The notes: generated from the sequence alone by a model not told the origin. A stretch of 29,567 nt of DNA from a virus (IMGVR_UViG_3300020118_000020:1-29567), one strand, 5' to 3'. Counted from the first letter of the stretch, positions 13,815-22,852 are shown. Program-made: numbers and translations.

Positions 13815-15368
13815 ATGCCAATTAAGCCATCACAAAAGGCACGATCCTACGCGGTTACTGTTTCTGCTCCTGTAGGCGGATGGAACGCCCGCGACGCGTT
13901 GCCGGAAATGAAGCCGAATGAGGCGGTTTATCTTACGAATTGGTTCCCCGGAACCTCTTCGGTAATTCAGCGATACGGCTTCACACAAGCATCGACAGGA
14001 CTTGGTGCGCAAGTAGAGTCGTTATTCGCATATTCTGGCGGTACTGCATCTAAATTATTCGGCGTTGCCGGCACAAGTATTTTTAATTGTACGGCTGGTG
14101 GTGCGGTAGGGGCCGCAGATGTTACGGGGCTATCTAATGCGCGATTCCAATATGTCAATGTAGCCACATCGGGCGGCAATTTTATGTTGTGCGTTAATGG
14201 CGCGGACAAGTTGCGCGGGTATAACGGGACGGCTTGGTGGGCGGATGGTGATGGGACGCACGACATCACTGGCATCAACACAGCGACCTGCATCAATATT
14301 AATTTGCACAAGAACCGTGTTTGGCTAATTGAGGCTGGCACGCTGAATGCATGGTATTTGCCGACTTCGGCAATTGCTGGTGCAGCTACATCTTTTCCAT
14401 TGCAAGGAGTAGCCCAATTAGGTGGCTACATCATGGCAACGGGGACTTGGACGATGGACGCCGGGTATGGCGTCGACGACATGGCCGTCTTCGTGACCAA
14501 TAAGGGAGAGGTTATTGTCTATAAGGGCACCGACCCGGCAAGCGCTAGCACATGGTCATTAGTAGGGGTGTGGCGGCTTGGCTCTCCAATCGGAAGGCGG
14601 TGCCTTTACAAGTATGCCGGTGATTTGCTGTTGATTTCGCAGGATGGCGTCGCGCCAATGTCAGGCGCATTGCAGTCCGATCGACTCGACCAGCGAGCTG
14701 AATTAACTAATAACATTCAGAAGGCAATTTCTGATGCGGTGACGAATTATGGTTCAAATTATGGATGGCAGTTGCTTTCCTTCCCAAAAGAAAATCAGCT
14801 TTATTTAAATGTCCCGATTGCGACCGGCTCGACGCAGCAGCAATACGTAATGAACACGATTACAAAGGCGTGGTGCAATTTTACTGGGTGGAATGCAAAC
14901 GTTTTTGAGCTATACGGCGACAATCTTTATTTCGGTGGCAATGGATTTATCGGTAACGCATGGAGTGGATTGTCTGACAATGGCGCGAATATCCAGACGA
15001 CCGGGAAGCAAGCATTTAATTACTGCGGTGATCCCACTGCATTTAAGCGATGGACTTTGATGCGCCCGATGATTTTATCAGACGGCGTGCCATCGATCTT
15101 GTGTGGCGTTGATGTGGATTTTCAAGATATCGATTTAACTGGCGCGCTACAATTTTCTGCTAGTACTTATGCCACATTCGATGGTGTGGGGCCGACATCT
15201 TATTGGGATACGGCCGTATGGGGTGGTGCGTTGAGCATTATCAGAAATTGGCAGGGCATCAATGGCATGGGGAATTGCGCCGCGCCTCGATTGAAAACAG
15301 GGTCAATGAATATCCGCATCGAATGGGTGAACACGGAATTGGTCATGGAAAATGGCGGGATACTCTAG
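13815..15368 (+). CDS. Tail hub/nozzle protein, P22 gp10-like beta-propeller
   Basis: 517 residues from the ATG at 13815. The start carries the signature of this family: GGWNARDALPEMKPNEAVYLTNWFP, then VIQRYGF. The remainder is a run of similar beta-blades (ARFQYVNVATSGGNFMLCVNGADKLRGYNG, KNRVWLIEAG, MAVFVTNKGEVIVYKGTDP, YAGDLLLISQDGVAPMS), typical of the propeller of packaged-DNA stabilisation and nozzle proteins. It forms the central tail tube plug below the adaptor, keeps DNA in the head and binds spikes or fibres. Length agrees with gp10-type proteins (~470-530). There is little space between it and its neighbours, so it shares their operon. Confidence 0.78.
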   Translation: MPIKPSQKARSYAVTVSAPVGGWNARDALPEMKPNEAVYLTNWFPGTSSVIQRYGFTQASTGLGAQVESLFAYSGGTASKLFGVAGTSIFNCTAGGAVGAADVTGLSNARFQYVNVATSGGNFMLCVNGADKLRGYNGTAWWADGDGTHDITGINTATCININLHKNRVWLIEAGTLNAWYLPTSAIAGAATSFPLQGVAQLGGYIMATGTWTMDAGYGVDDMAVFVTNKGEVIVYKGTDPASASTWSLVGVWRLGSPIGRRCLYKYAGDLLLISQDGVAPMSGALQSDRLDQRAELTNNIQKAISDAVTNYGSNYGWQLLSFPKENQLYLNVPIATGSTQQQYVMNTITKAWCNFTGWNANVFELYGDNLYFGGNGFIGNAWSGLSDNGANIQTTGKQAFNYCGDPTAFKRWTLMRPMILSDGVPSILCGVDVDFQDIDLTGALQFSASTYATFDGVGPTSYWDTAVWGGALSIIRNWQGINGMGNCAAPRLKTGSMNIRIEWVNTELVMENGGIL

Positions 15369-15377
15369 GAAAATGAA

Positions 15378-17024
15378 ATGACGACACAGCAAACCGGAAT
15401 GCCGCAGATCGATCAAACAACAGGGAAATATTCTGCGGGTTCAGTCAATCCTTATCAGCCAAGTGACCCTAGATACAACAATTACACGAATTTGGATTCG
15501 CGCCCACAAGGTTACAACCCGTTGACTGGGAATGTTGATATCGGCGGCTTCACTAGGGATCAATACGGTATGCCAGTGTGGTCTGCGAGCGGGCATATGA
15601 CCGGTTCTTACAACGACATTCCTTCGGCGCCAGCCACGCAAACTGGTGGGGACATGCCTACCAAGCCCCTACTAGCCGGATCGCCGCAGCAAAACGGTAC
15701 CTTCAATTCTGGCGGTCAGACATGGCCGAATAATCAAATTACCACGTGGGAGCATCCGCAACAAACTCAAACCAGTAATTCCGGTTCTGGGTATGGTGGA
15801 TCGCCCCAGCAATACGGCGGCAATCTATTCGGGATAAACGGCAATGGGTCAGGTCCATCTGGACCATCGCAGCAGCCTAATCCGTACATGTCATCTAGCT
15901 ACGGCGGCAACAACATGCCATATGGCTCCGCGTACGGCGGCGGCACGTCTAGTCCGAATGGTGGATCAGGGCCGCAAGCATTCCAGACCGTACCAAACAT
16001 GCCGAACGGTGCGCCGAATTACCAAGGCGTCGCAAACCAGCAATCACAATACAACTGGCAGAACGCGCAAGATCAAAATTCAATGAACAATCCGAACCAA
16101 TACGGGCCAAATGGCGCGCAGGTTCGGACGCGGAATGCGGATGGCTCGTACTCGGTTACGCAGTCCTTGTCGCCGCAGATGCAACAACAGCTTGACCAGC
16201 AAAATAGTCTGAATAGTACACTCGGTAATCGTGCGGGCCAATTAGCTAACCGTGCTGATTTGAATTTCAACGGCGCGCCGGCTGCTCCATCGTTCAATAC
16301 TAGCGGCGTTCGTGGGATTCCTAATTCTGACGCCAACGATCTGGCTAAAACGCGTGATTCAGTCTATAACCAGTCGACGCAATATCTCGATCCGCAGTTT
16401 AAGCAAGAGCAGTCGGATATGGAATCAAAGCTCGCGAATCAGGGCATCATGCCGGGGTCGGAAGCATATAACCGCGAGGTAGGTAATTTCGGTCTGGCGA
16501 AGCAAAGAGCATACGGCGACGCACGAAATAGTGCCATACAAGCCGGAGGCGCGGAGCAGTCGCGTTTGTTTGGCCTCGGGCTGCAATCCCACACGACTGG
16601 CATGAATGACGCCTTGGCGGGCTTTAATACGGGCTTGCAGGGTCGTCAGCAAGGTGTATCAGAAGCTACGGCGATGCACAACTCGCCGATCAATGATATT
16701 TCGGCGTTGCGTGGGTTGCCGCAAGTCCAAATGCCAACGTATCAAGGGCAAGTTGGCACATCTATCCCCGGCGTCGATTTCCTAAACGCGGCGAACATGC
16801 AGAATAACGCAAATCTCGGCATCTCGAACGCTGATGCAGCATCACACAACAACATGATGAATGGCCTATTCGGTCTTGGCGGCGCAGCGCTGCAATCTGG
16901 CGCATTGAATGGCGCGGGCGGCTGGCTGAATGGTTTATTCGGAAGCGGCAACCAGTACGGGAATTTCTTATCGAGTAACAGCGGGCTAAATCTTTCGCCC
17001 GACGACCTTGGGAGCTTGCTCTAA
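15378..17024 (+). CDS. Asn/Gly/Gln-rich virion protein, probable ejection protein
   Basis: 548 residues, ATG at 15378 with AGGA at 15367-15370. Residues 1-270 are strongly enriched in Asn, Gly, Gln, Ser, Tyr and Pro (SSYGGNNMPYGSAYGGG) and probably disordered, almost prion-like. From about 280 a helical segment begins, with KTRDSVYNQSTQYLDPQFKQ, then ESKLANQGIMPGSEAYNREV and GGAEQSRLFGLGLQ, an arrangement common in podovirus internal virion proteins. The end is Gly-rich and mildly hydrophobic (NGLFGLGGAALQSGALNGAG). It is likely packed with DNA and injected into the host. The role is inferred from position (tail hub to fibres) and from composition. Confidence 0.65.
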   Translation: MTTQQTGMPQIDQTTGKYSAGSVNPYQPSDPRYNNYTNLDSRPQGYNPLTGNVDIGGFTRDQYGMPVWSASGHMTGSYNDIPSAPATQTGGDMPTKPLLAGSPQQNGTFNSGGQTWPNNQITTWEHPQQTQTSNSGSGYGGSPQQYGGNLFGINGNGSGPSGPSQQPNPYMSSSYGGNNMPYGSAYGGGTSSPNGGSGPQAFQTVPNMPNGAPNYQGVANQQSQYNWQNAQDQNSMNNPNQYGPNGAQVRTRNADGSYSVTQSLSPQMQQQLDQQNSLNSTLGNRAGQLANRADLNFNGAPAAPSFNTSGVRGIPNSDANDLAKTRDSVYNQSTQYLDPQFKQEQSDMESKLANQGIMPGSEAYNREVGNFGLAKQRAYGDARNSAIQAGGAEQSRLFGLGLQSHTTGMNDALAGFNTGLQGRQQGVSEATAMHNSPINDISALRGLPQVQMPTYQGQVGTSIPGVDFLNAANMQNNANLGISNADAASHNNMMNGLFGLGGAALQSGALNGAGGWLNGLFGSGNQYGNFLSSNSGLNLSPDDLGSLL

Positions 17025-17026
17025 TC

Positions 17027-18229
17027 ATGGCTGAAGGCGGATTTGATATTTCACCAGAAGAGTTTCAAAAGCAGCAGGATCAACAGCGGCAGATGCAAGC
17101 TATGGGCGGGGGCGAGATGGACCCGTGGAGTGCCAGCCAAATTATTTCAAATCTGGCAAAAGGCCCTATAGACCAATCGCGTATGGTGAATCCGCTAGAT
17201 TATTCTGCGGATTGGGGCAACAGACAATACTCTTGGGCCAATGGATCTAACCCGGCAACCGGCGATCCATGGTGGAAGGCAACCGGTATTGGTGGCGAGT
17301 CTCAGGTTCCTGGTCAAGGGGTCGACAAAATACCGCGCGAAGGGGGCTGGCTTGATCACAATCTGGTCGGCATTCTCGCGGCCATATTGACTGGAGGCGC
17401 AGCCGCAGAAGCAATGGGCGGCGGCGCGGCACTTGGTGAGGCCGCTGGTACTGCGGCCGGCGAAGGCGCGGGAGCGGCGCTAGGCGGGGCTGCGGGCGCC
17501 GGAGAGTTGGGCGGTGGCGGCATGCTGCTTGACACCGGCGGCATGGGCTTGACAGGCGCAGGAGGCATCGGTTCTGTTCCCTCATTAGCTGATGCTGGGA
17601 TTGCGGGATGGGGTAGCGGCGCTGGTGCCGCTGCTGGCGCCGGCGCCGGATTGGGCGCTCACTTTTCTGACGCTGGTTATGCGGCGCAACAAAATGCCTT
17701 AAACCCTTCATTGGGTCTTGATTCTGAATACGTCGGATCGGGCACTGGTAGTGGATGGGATGCCGGTGTAAGTGGTGGTAATCCAGATTATTCAAACGAA
17801 GGTCATAACTACCCAACATCCGAATCTACGCAGGGTATCGGCGGATCGCCAATCAATGCGACGACTGCAGGAACGCCCGGTCTCGGGCTTCCATCAGGGA
17901 TTCAAAATAGACTAATCTCGCAGCTACTGCAAACCGCGCTTAAGCCGAAACCAAACGGCGCAGGTGGCGGCTCTGGTTTGGGCGGCATGTTCGGCGCTGG
18001 CGGAACTGGCTACACACCCAACGAGATGGCGAACGAGACACCCGGAATGATGGGTACGGCTGCGGCTCCGCAATCTCAGCAGCAGGCATCAGCATCGCAT
18101 TTCCTCGGTGGCGCGCAACAACCGCAACTACAAGGCGTCGGCTACATGCAAGTACCGCAAGCTCAAGACCCGTCACAAATGATGAAACTCGCTCAAGCAC
18201 TACAGGGACAGGATCAAAACTATGGCTGA
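17027..18229 (+). CDS. Gly/Ala-rich virion protein, possible membrane-active ejection protein
   Basis: 400 residues. After a polar N-terminal 115 there is a hydrophobic Ala/Gly stretch at about 112-205 (LVGILAAILTGGAAAEAMGG and GAGAALGGAAGAG), which could insert in a membrane. The C-terminal part is Gly/Gln/Pro/Met-rich and probably disordered. The composition matches ejection proteins that form or line a conduit through the periplasm (compare T7 gp14 and P22 gp7/gp16/gp20, by analogy only). It overlaps the next start by 8 bases (18222-18229). GC is high locally because of the Gly/Ala codons, so the long antisense frame here is a composition effect. Confidence 0.6.
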   Translation: MAEGGFDISPEEFQKQQDQQRQMQAMGGGEMDPWSASQIISNLAKGPIDQSRMVNPLDYSADWGNRQYSWANGSNPATGDPWWKATGIGGESQVPGQGVDKIPREGGWLDHNLVGILAAILTGGAAAEAMGGGAALGEAAGTAAGEGAGAALGGAAGAGELGGGGMLLDTGGMGLTGAGGIGSVPSLADAGIAGWGSGAGAAAGAGAGLGAHFSDAGYAAQQNALNPSLGLDSEYVGSGTGSGWDAGVSGGNPDYSNEGHNYPTSESTQGIGGSPINATTAGTPGLGLPSGIQNRLISQLLQTALKPKPNGAGGGSGLGGMFGAGGTGYTPNEMANETPGMMGTAAAPQSQQQASASHFLGGAQQPQLQGVGYMQVPQAQDPSQMMKLAQALQGQDQNYG

Positions 18230-20003
18230 TATTCTCGCGCAAGGCATGCCATTGACGCCAATGGAGATGCAGGTGCAGCAGCAGGCGCTCGACCGTCAGC
18301 GCGCGATTGCGACTTTGCTGCAGCAGACCTCGATGACGCCGACAGAAGGCCAGATGGTAAGCGGTCATTACGTCAAGGCTAGCCCGTTGCAATTTATCTC
18401 GAAATTGGCGCAGGGTTTGATTGGCAAGAATCAGCAATCTGACCTCGACGCGAAACAATTGGCGCTTGCTACGCAGCAGGGCGATACCTTGCGCGGGCAG
18501 TTTGGGCTTGGCAATACACCGCAAATGGCATCGGCACCAAGCGCACCCGACGTTCCGGCCGCAGTGCAATCGGGATTAGCTCAAGGCGCAGCCGTCGGCA
18601 GTGTTGGACCAACTCCGGATAACCTCGCACGCATCGCGCAAGTGCTGCAAAATCAGCAACCGAGCGCGCCACAGCCGCAACCAAATTCCAGCATGATCAT
18701 CCCCGGCATGGACCCGCGCGTCGCGTTTCAGCAGTACGTGACCGATCCGAAGGGATATAACGAATCGTATCGCAAGCAGTTCGACCCGACCGATTTGCAA
18801 AAAATCATGGCGGCGTCAGGCATCGATCCGCGCTCGCCGCAAGGTCAAAAGATGTTGCAGGATAATATCGCGAAGACCAATTACATCGCGCCGACTTCGT
18901 TGCGCGGCCAAGCCTACCAAACGCCAGATGGCAAAGTCCACACGTTGCCCGATAACGCGCAACCTGGATTCATCAATAAATATGATCCGGTCGCTGATAG
19001 ATGGAGGCAGGAAGAGGTCGGCAATGGTCTGAATGCCGTCTCGCAATCCGCCGGAGCGATTCGCAAAGGGCAAAATCAGCAGACGATCGCCGACAAAAAT
19101 TTGCTCCCAACAAATGCAAACGGCACCGTTATTCCGACAACTATCGATGCGCTTATCAATGGCGGACAGCCTGCCGCCCCACGCGCACAGGTCGCATCGG
19201 GCTCGTCTATCTCGCCACAATCTGCGCCGACAGCATCGACTGTCGACGCTAACGGCAATATTGACCTCACAAAATTGCCGCAGGCCGATCAAGACTTTTT
19301 GCGCAAGCAAGACCCAGCGGCGTTCGACGCAGCAGTCGCACGGTTCAAAGGGGGCGCACCGCAAGGGGTAGGCGCACCATTCGGCGCAGAAGATGCAGCC
19401 AAACTCAAGCAAAAAGTAATGTCCGATAAGTTTCAAGATTTGACGGCATCCAATTCGCAAGCCGCGACGACAAATTCCTATTTGCAGAACATTAAGGGTT
19501 TGGCGGCCAATGCAGCTGTCGGCGCATTTTCGGATAAGGCGCAATTGGCAAACAATTTGCTGTCTTATGCTGGCATCAGCGATAAGGCAACGGATGCGGT
19601 TACGGCAAAAAACCTGCTGGACAAGTACAGCAACCAAATCACAGCGCGACTCGGTGGTGGCGCAAGTGGATCAGATGCACGCAGCGCCATTATTGCGGCC
19701 GCCTATCCAAATAGCCACATGACAAAAGCGGCCATTGATGACGCGGTTGATAACCTAGTCGGGGCGAATCAGATGACGCAAGCAAAACTGCGCGTGCTGT
19801 CGCCACACGCCAACGCAAGCGATCCGGTCGCGTATCAGCAGAAGGAACAGATTTTCGACACGAATGCCGACCCTCGTATCTGGCAATACAAGAACATTCA
19901 AGATCCGACCGCACGCAAAGCATTCGCCGCATCCGTGATGCGACAAGACCCTGCGTTCCCGGCTAAGATCAAGGCACTTGAAAGCATTGGGGCGCTGCAA
20001 TGA
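18222..20003 (+). CDS. Large virion protein, probable ejection protein
   Basis: 593 residues from the ATG at 18222, with AGGGACAGGA upstream in the end of the preceding gene. It opens with helical, Gln-rich segments (MEMQVQQQALDRQRAIATLL, GQMVSGHYVKASPLQFISKL), a pattern seen in podovirus internal virion proteins. The middle is Ala/Pro/Gln-rich. The C-terminal 160 residues form a more ordered helical domain (AQLANNLLSYAGISDKATDA) ending in KEQIFDTNADPRIWQYKNIQ. No lytic motif (such as a transglycosylase Glu context) is visible. It overlaps the next gene by ATGA. Function is from position and composition. Confidence 0.65.
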   Translation: MADILAQGMPLTPMEMQVQQQALDRQRAIATLLQQTSMTPTEGQMVSGHYVKASPLQFISKLAQGLIGKNQQSDLDAKQLALATQQGDTLRGQFGLGNTPQMASAPSAPDVPAAVQSGLAQGAAVGSVGPTPDNLARIAQVLQNQQPSAPQPQPNSSMIIPGMDPRVAFQQYVTDPKGYNESYRKQFDPTDLQKIMAASGIDPRSPQGQKMLQDNIAKTNYIAPTSLRGQAYQTPDGKVHTLPDNAQPGFINKYDPVADRWRQEEVGNGLNAVSQSAGAIRKGQNQQTIADKNLLPTNANGTVIPTTIDALINGGQPAAPRAQVASGSSISPQSAPTASTVDANGNIDLTKLPQADQDFLRKQDPAAFDAAVARFKGGAPQGVGAPFGAEDAAKLKQKVMSDKFQDLTASNSQAATTNSYLQNIKGLAANAAVGAFSDKAQLANNLLSYAGISDKATDAVTAKNLLDKYSNQITARLGGGASGSDARSAIIAAAYPNSHMTKAAIDDAVDNLVGANQMTQAKLRVLSPHANASDPVAYQQKEQIFDTNADPRIWQYKNIQDPTARKAFAASVMRQDPAFPAKIKALESIGALQ

Positions 20004-22042
20004 GTTTGGCCGATCAGTTCCTCGCGGATGCTGGAGTAAAGTCGTCGGATGGCGCGCAGCCGCTGACTCCTGCTGAATTGCTGAAATATGCAAATGCCCC
20101 GCGCATCGATACATCAGGTGTCGCGGCACCCGTTTCTTTGGCCGATCAATTCACGAAGGACGCGCAAGCGGCAACCGTCCCTGCGGCCGTCACGCCGAAA
20201 GCAGAAAAGAGTCTTGGCGGGTTTGTCGATTTCCTCGGCGGGAATCTTGAGGACGCGACAGCTGCATTCGGCCATCACGTAGGAAATTTCCTGAATGGGA
20301 CTGCGAATTTGGCAGAACAGGGGCTGGCGGCCGGCGCGAACAAAATCGCCCCAGGCAGCGATGCCACGAAATGGCTGCGCGCGACGGCTGATGCCGACCA
20401 AGCCCTGACGCCTGCGCGTGAGGCGGCATACCAGAAAGCTGTGCCAGACTCTCCTGGTGCGCTCGTGGGCGCCACTGTGGGCACCGTTGCGCCGTTCTTG
20501 ATGGGCGGTGAAGGCGGACTCGGGAGTAATGTTTCAAAAATTGGTGACGCGGTTGGCGCAGTCCCGAAATATCTCGGCGCTCAAATGGGAAAAGTGGGCA
20601 CTGCAATCGGCAATGTCGCAGGCAAGATCGCATCCAGCGCGACTCAGGGCGCTATTTATGGCACAACCGCGCCGGTACTTGATCCGGATAGCGCAAACTA
20701 TTGGGGCCATGTCGGCGATAGCGCAAAAACCGGAGCCGTTGTTGGCGGCAGTCTTTCCACGCTCGGCCAACTCGCCAAGGTTTTGATTGCGGGCGGAAAG
20801 TCGGCCATTGACGCGCTCGCGCCACTTACCAATATCGGCGGAGGTCAAGACAAGAAGGTTGCGCAATTCTTAATCGACAATATCGAAAATCCAGATGCAG
20901 CGCCGGCAGCATTGCGCAGCGCACCGGTTTATGTGCGGGGGTCAGAGCCGACTGCAGCGCAAGCGTTGCAAGATCCACGTCTCCTATCAGTGGAGCGCAC
21001 AACAAAACTGACGCAGCCGTTTTCGACGAAATTTGACGACCTGATGCGGTCCAACAATGCGGCGCGCGTCGGCGTCTTGAATGACATGGCCGGCGTCGAT
21101 GGGAAATATGATTTCCATGTTGCCGATCGCGCGACGACTGCCAACAAACTCTACGGCGAGGCGATGGATCAAGGCATCGATCAATCGGCCATTACGCCGA
21201 ATTTGAAAGGGCAAGTCACGCAATTGATGCAGCGGCCGTCGATGATCGCAGCGATGAAGTCCGCGCGACTGCAAGCTGCGGAAGACGGAATAAAACTCAA
21301 CGACAACACGTCGTTGCAAGGGCTGGATTACGCGAAAAAAGCACTTGATGATCAGATCAGTGCGGCGAAACGCGCTGGACTCGACAATCAGGTTCGGCTT
21401 CTGATGGGCACAAAAACCAAGCTCGAAGGCGTGATGAACAATCTCAGCCCAGCCTATGCCGAGGCGCGCGCAACTTTCGCCGAAATGAGCAAGCCAATCA
21501 ACCAGATGGAAGAAGTGCAAAAACTCACCTTACCACTGGCAAAGTCCGCTACCGATGTGAGCGGAACGCCGCAGTTGACGCGGTTTCAATTGGCAAGTGG
21601 GTTGATGAAGGTAAATCCGTCCGTGATGGCGTCGGAGCAGATGGCAGCATTGAATTCTCTCAAATCTGATTTGAATCGCGCCGACCTCACAAATACTGCG
21701 CAAAAACAAGTCGGGCCGGGCACCTCGCAGGATTTGACGACAATGAAGGATGTTGTTGACAAATTGCTGGGGAAATCGAATCTGTTGACGCGCATTCCGC
21801 TTGTGTCCGGCGCGGCAAAATCACTGACGGAAAACGCATCGAACGCGATGCAAAAGAAGTTGACGGACGTGCTGATTAATCGAAATGCGGCTGCTGACGC
21901 GATCCAGGCGCAACTGCAGCGCAACGCAAATCCGGGGTTGATTCGGTCGCTACTTGGCGATCCGGCGACGGCGGCACTTATTCAAAGCTCGCCACAGTAC
22001 GGCGCGCACATAGCGAGCCAAAAGGCCCTCCCATCGCCATAA
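20000..22042 (+). CDS. Large virion protein, probable DNA-ejection protein
   Basis: 680 residues; ATG overlaps the previous stop (ATGA). The N-terminus contains the repeated short motif SLADQF (residues 2-7 and about 46-51). A Gly/Ala-rich mid-hydrophobic region follows at about 148-260 (GALVGATVGTVAPFLMGG, VVGGSLSTLG). The C-terminal half is helical: RGSEPTAAQALQDPRLLSVE, LDYAKKALDDQISAAKRAG, YAEARATFAEMSKPINQMEE. It resembles the long injected proteins that end the virion block in Bcep22-like phages. Its last 93 bases lie opposite a possible minus-strand gene. A terminator at 22185-22204 follows. Confidence 0.68.
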   Translation: MSLADQFLADAGVKSSDGAQPLTPAELLKYANAPRIDTSGVAAPVSLADQFTKDAQAATVPAAVTPKAEKSLGGFVDFLGGNLEDATAAFGHHVGNFLNGTANLAEQGLAAGANKIAPGSDATKWLRATADADQALTPAREAAYQKAVPDSPGALVGATVGTVAPFLMGGEGGLGSNVSKIGDAVGAVPKYLGAQMGKVGTAIGNVAGKIASSATQGAIYGTTAPVLDPDSANYWGHVGDSAKTGAVVGGSLSTLGQLAKVLIAGGKSAIDALAPLTNIGGGQDKKVAQFLIDNIENPDAAPAALRSAPVYVRGSEPTAAQALQDPRLLSVERTTKLTQPFSTKFDDLMRSNNAARVGVLNDMAGVDGKYDFHVADRATTANKLYGEAMDQGIDQSAITPNLKGQVTQLMQRPSMIAAMKSARLQAAEDGIKLNDNTSLQGLDYAKKALDDQISAAKRAGLDNQVRLLMGTKTKLEGVMNNLSPAYAEARATFAEMSKPINQMEEVQKLTLPLAKSATDVSGTPQLTRFQLASGLMKVNPSVMASEQMAALNSLKSDLNRADLTNTAQKQVGPGTSQDLTTMKDVVDKLLGKSNLLTRIPLVSGAAKSLTENASNAMQKKLTDVLINRNAAADAIQAQLQRNANPGLIRSLLGDPATAALIQSSPQYGAHIASQKALPSP

Positions 22043-22171
22043 CGGATAGATCACGAAGAAAACGAAAAGCGTGAGCGCGCGAACAAGCCACGGTCGCCAG
22101 TAATCTTGCCGCAACAGGATGATTGTCAGGGATACGAAAAATCCTTCTATCGTCTTGTCGGCAGCGTCCAA
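21950..22171 (-). CDS. Candidate antisense small membrane protein, 73 aa
   Basis: Starts at a TTG at 22171 with GAGGTGA 4 bases upstream on the minus strand. About 130 bases lie in the space after the ejection gene and the last 93 lie antisense to its 3' end. The product has an aromatic hydrophobic segment (WLVRALTLFVFFVIYPLWRW) and a strongly basic C-terminus (NKCRRRRIAK), a normal topology for a one-span membrane protein. It would be the only minus-strand gene inside the virion block. The codons look normal and the plus strand has no gene in 22043-22170, but the frame may be chance. Confidence 0.35.
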   Translation of the reverse strand: MDAADKTIEGFFVSLTIILLRQDYWRPWLVRALTLFVFFVIYPLWRWEGLLARYVRAVLWRALNKCRRRRIAK

Positions 22172-22184
22172 ATTATCACCTCAT

Positions 22185-22204
22185 AGCCGCCTAGTGCGGT
22201 TTTT
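22185..22204 (+). terminator. Intrinsic terminator ahead of the tail fibre unit
   Basis: CCGC (22187-22190) pairs with GCGG (22196-22199) around CTAGT, extended by A-T and G-T outside, and is followed by five Ts (22200-22204). It lies 145 bases after the last ejection gene and only 9 bases before the hairpin at 22213. Confidence 0.65.
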
Positions 22205-22212
22205 GAATTATA

Positions 22213-22224
22213 CGTCGCGAGACG
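22213..22224 (+). promoter_or_regulatory. CGTC-GCGA-GACG hairpin, copy D
   Basis: Fourth copy, loop GCGA. The surrounding ACGTCGCGAGACGCT is identical to the copy at 625. It lies between the terminator at 22185-22204 and a short leader reading frame at 22236, in front of the tail fibre gene. Confidence 0.6.
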
Positions 22225-22235
22225 CTAGGGAAAAC

Positions 22236-22274
22236 ATGAATATTTACATATTACACATGCAGGTGATGTCTTGA
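22236..22274 (+). CDS. 12-residue leader peptide coupled to the fibre gene
   Basis: ATG at 22236 with AGGG upstream (22227-22230) encodes MNIYILHMQVMS and stops with TGA at 22272-22274. That stop overlaps the TTG start of the fibre gene (TTGA, 22271-22274). The fibre TTG alone is a poor start, so ribosomes finishing the leader could restart on it. The leader may set fibre output. It may also be chance, since a GGTGA site (22262-22266) also stands near the TTG. Confidence 0.4.
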   Translation: MNIYILHMQVMS

Positions 22275-22852
22275 GTCGGAATGGCGCCGGGGTATATAGC
22301 CTCTATCCAGGGGTTAACCCATGCGTGACCGGAACCGTAATTTCTTCCGCGTGGGCGAACAACACACTTAATGATTTGGCAACTGCGATGACCAATTCGC
22401 TCGCCTCCAATGGCGAAACGACGGTCGTTGCAAATCTCCCGATGTCAACATTCCGCCATACCGGCGTTGGCAATGGCGTCGCACGAACGGATTATGCAGC
22501 GCTCGGGCAGTTGCAGGATAGCGGTCCTTTGTGGGGCGGTACGGCTGCGGGCACTGCTGATGCGTTGACTATCTCGCTTATCCCTGCGATTACATCATAC
22601 GGCACGGGTCTGCACATCGTTTTTATCAGTAGTGCGTCACCTAACGCCACCACTACGCCGACGATGGCAATCAACGGGTTGGCCGCCAAAACGTTCGTCA
22701 CGAAAGCAAACGCCGTATTGGCCGCTGGCGATATCCCCGCTTCGACACTTTGCGAGGCCGTCTATGACGGCACATCATTGCGCCTTGTATCGACTGGCAC
22801 GTCAAATCTTTCAAACGTCACTTCCGACGTTGCATTCTTAATGGGCATTTAA
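22271..22852 (+). CDS. Tail fibre protein with podovirus-type N-terminal signature
   Basis: 193 residues from a TTG at 22271; no better in-frame start exists upstream. The opening SRNGAGVYSLYPGVNPCVTG followed by ISSAWANNTLNDLATAMTNS and TTVVANLPMSTFRHTGVGNG is the widespread N-terminal module of phage tail fibres, which attaches to the tail. After it come beta-strand repeats (ALTISLIPAITSYGTGLHIV, TPTMAINGLAAKTFVTK) and a short end. The whole protein is short, so it may be the fibre base, with the distal parts supplied by the genes downstream (22855 and 23184). The virion adsorption apparatus starts here. Confidence 0.8.
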   Translation: MSRNGAGVYSLYPGVNPCVTGTVISSAWANNTLNDLATAMTNSLASNGETTVVANLPMSTFRHTGVGNGVARTDYAALGQLQDSGPLWGGTAAGTADALTISLIPAITSYGTGLHIVFISSASPNATTTPTMAINGLAAKTFVTKANAVLAAGDIPASTLCEAVYDGTSLRLVSTGTSNLSNVTSDVAFLMGI

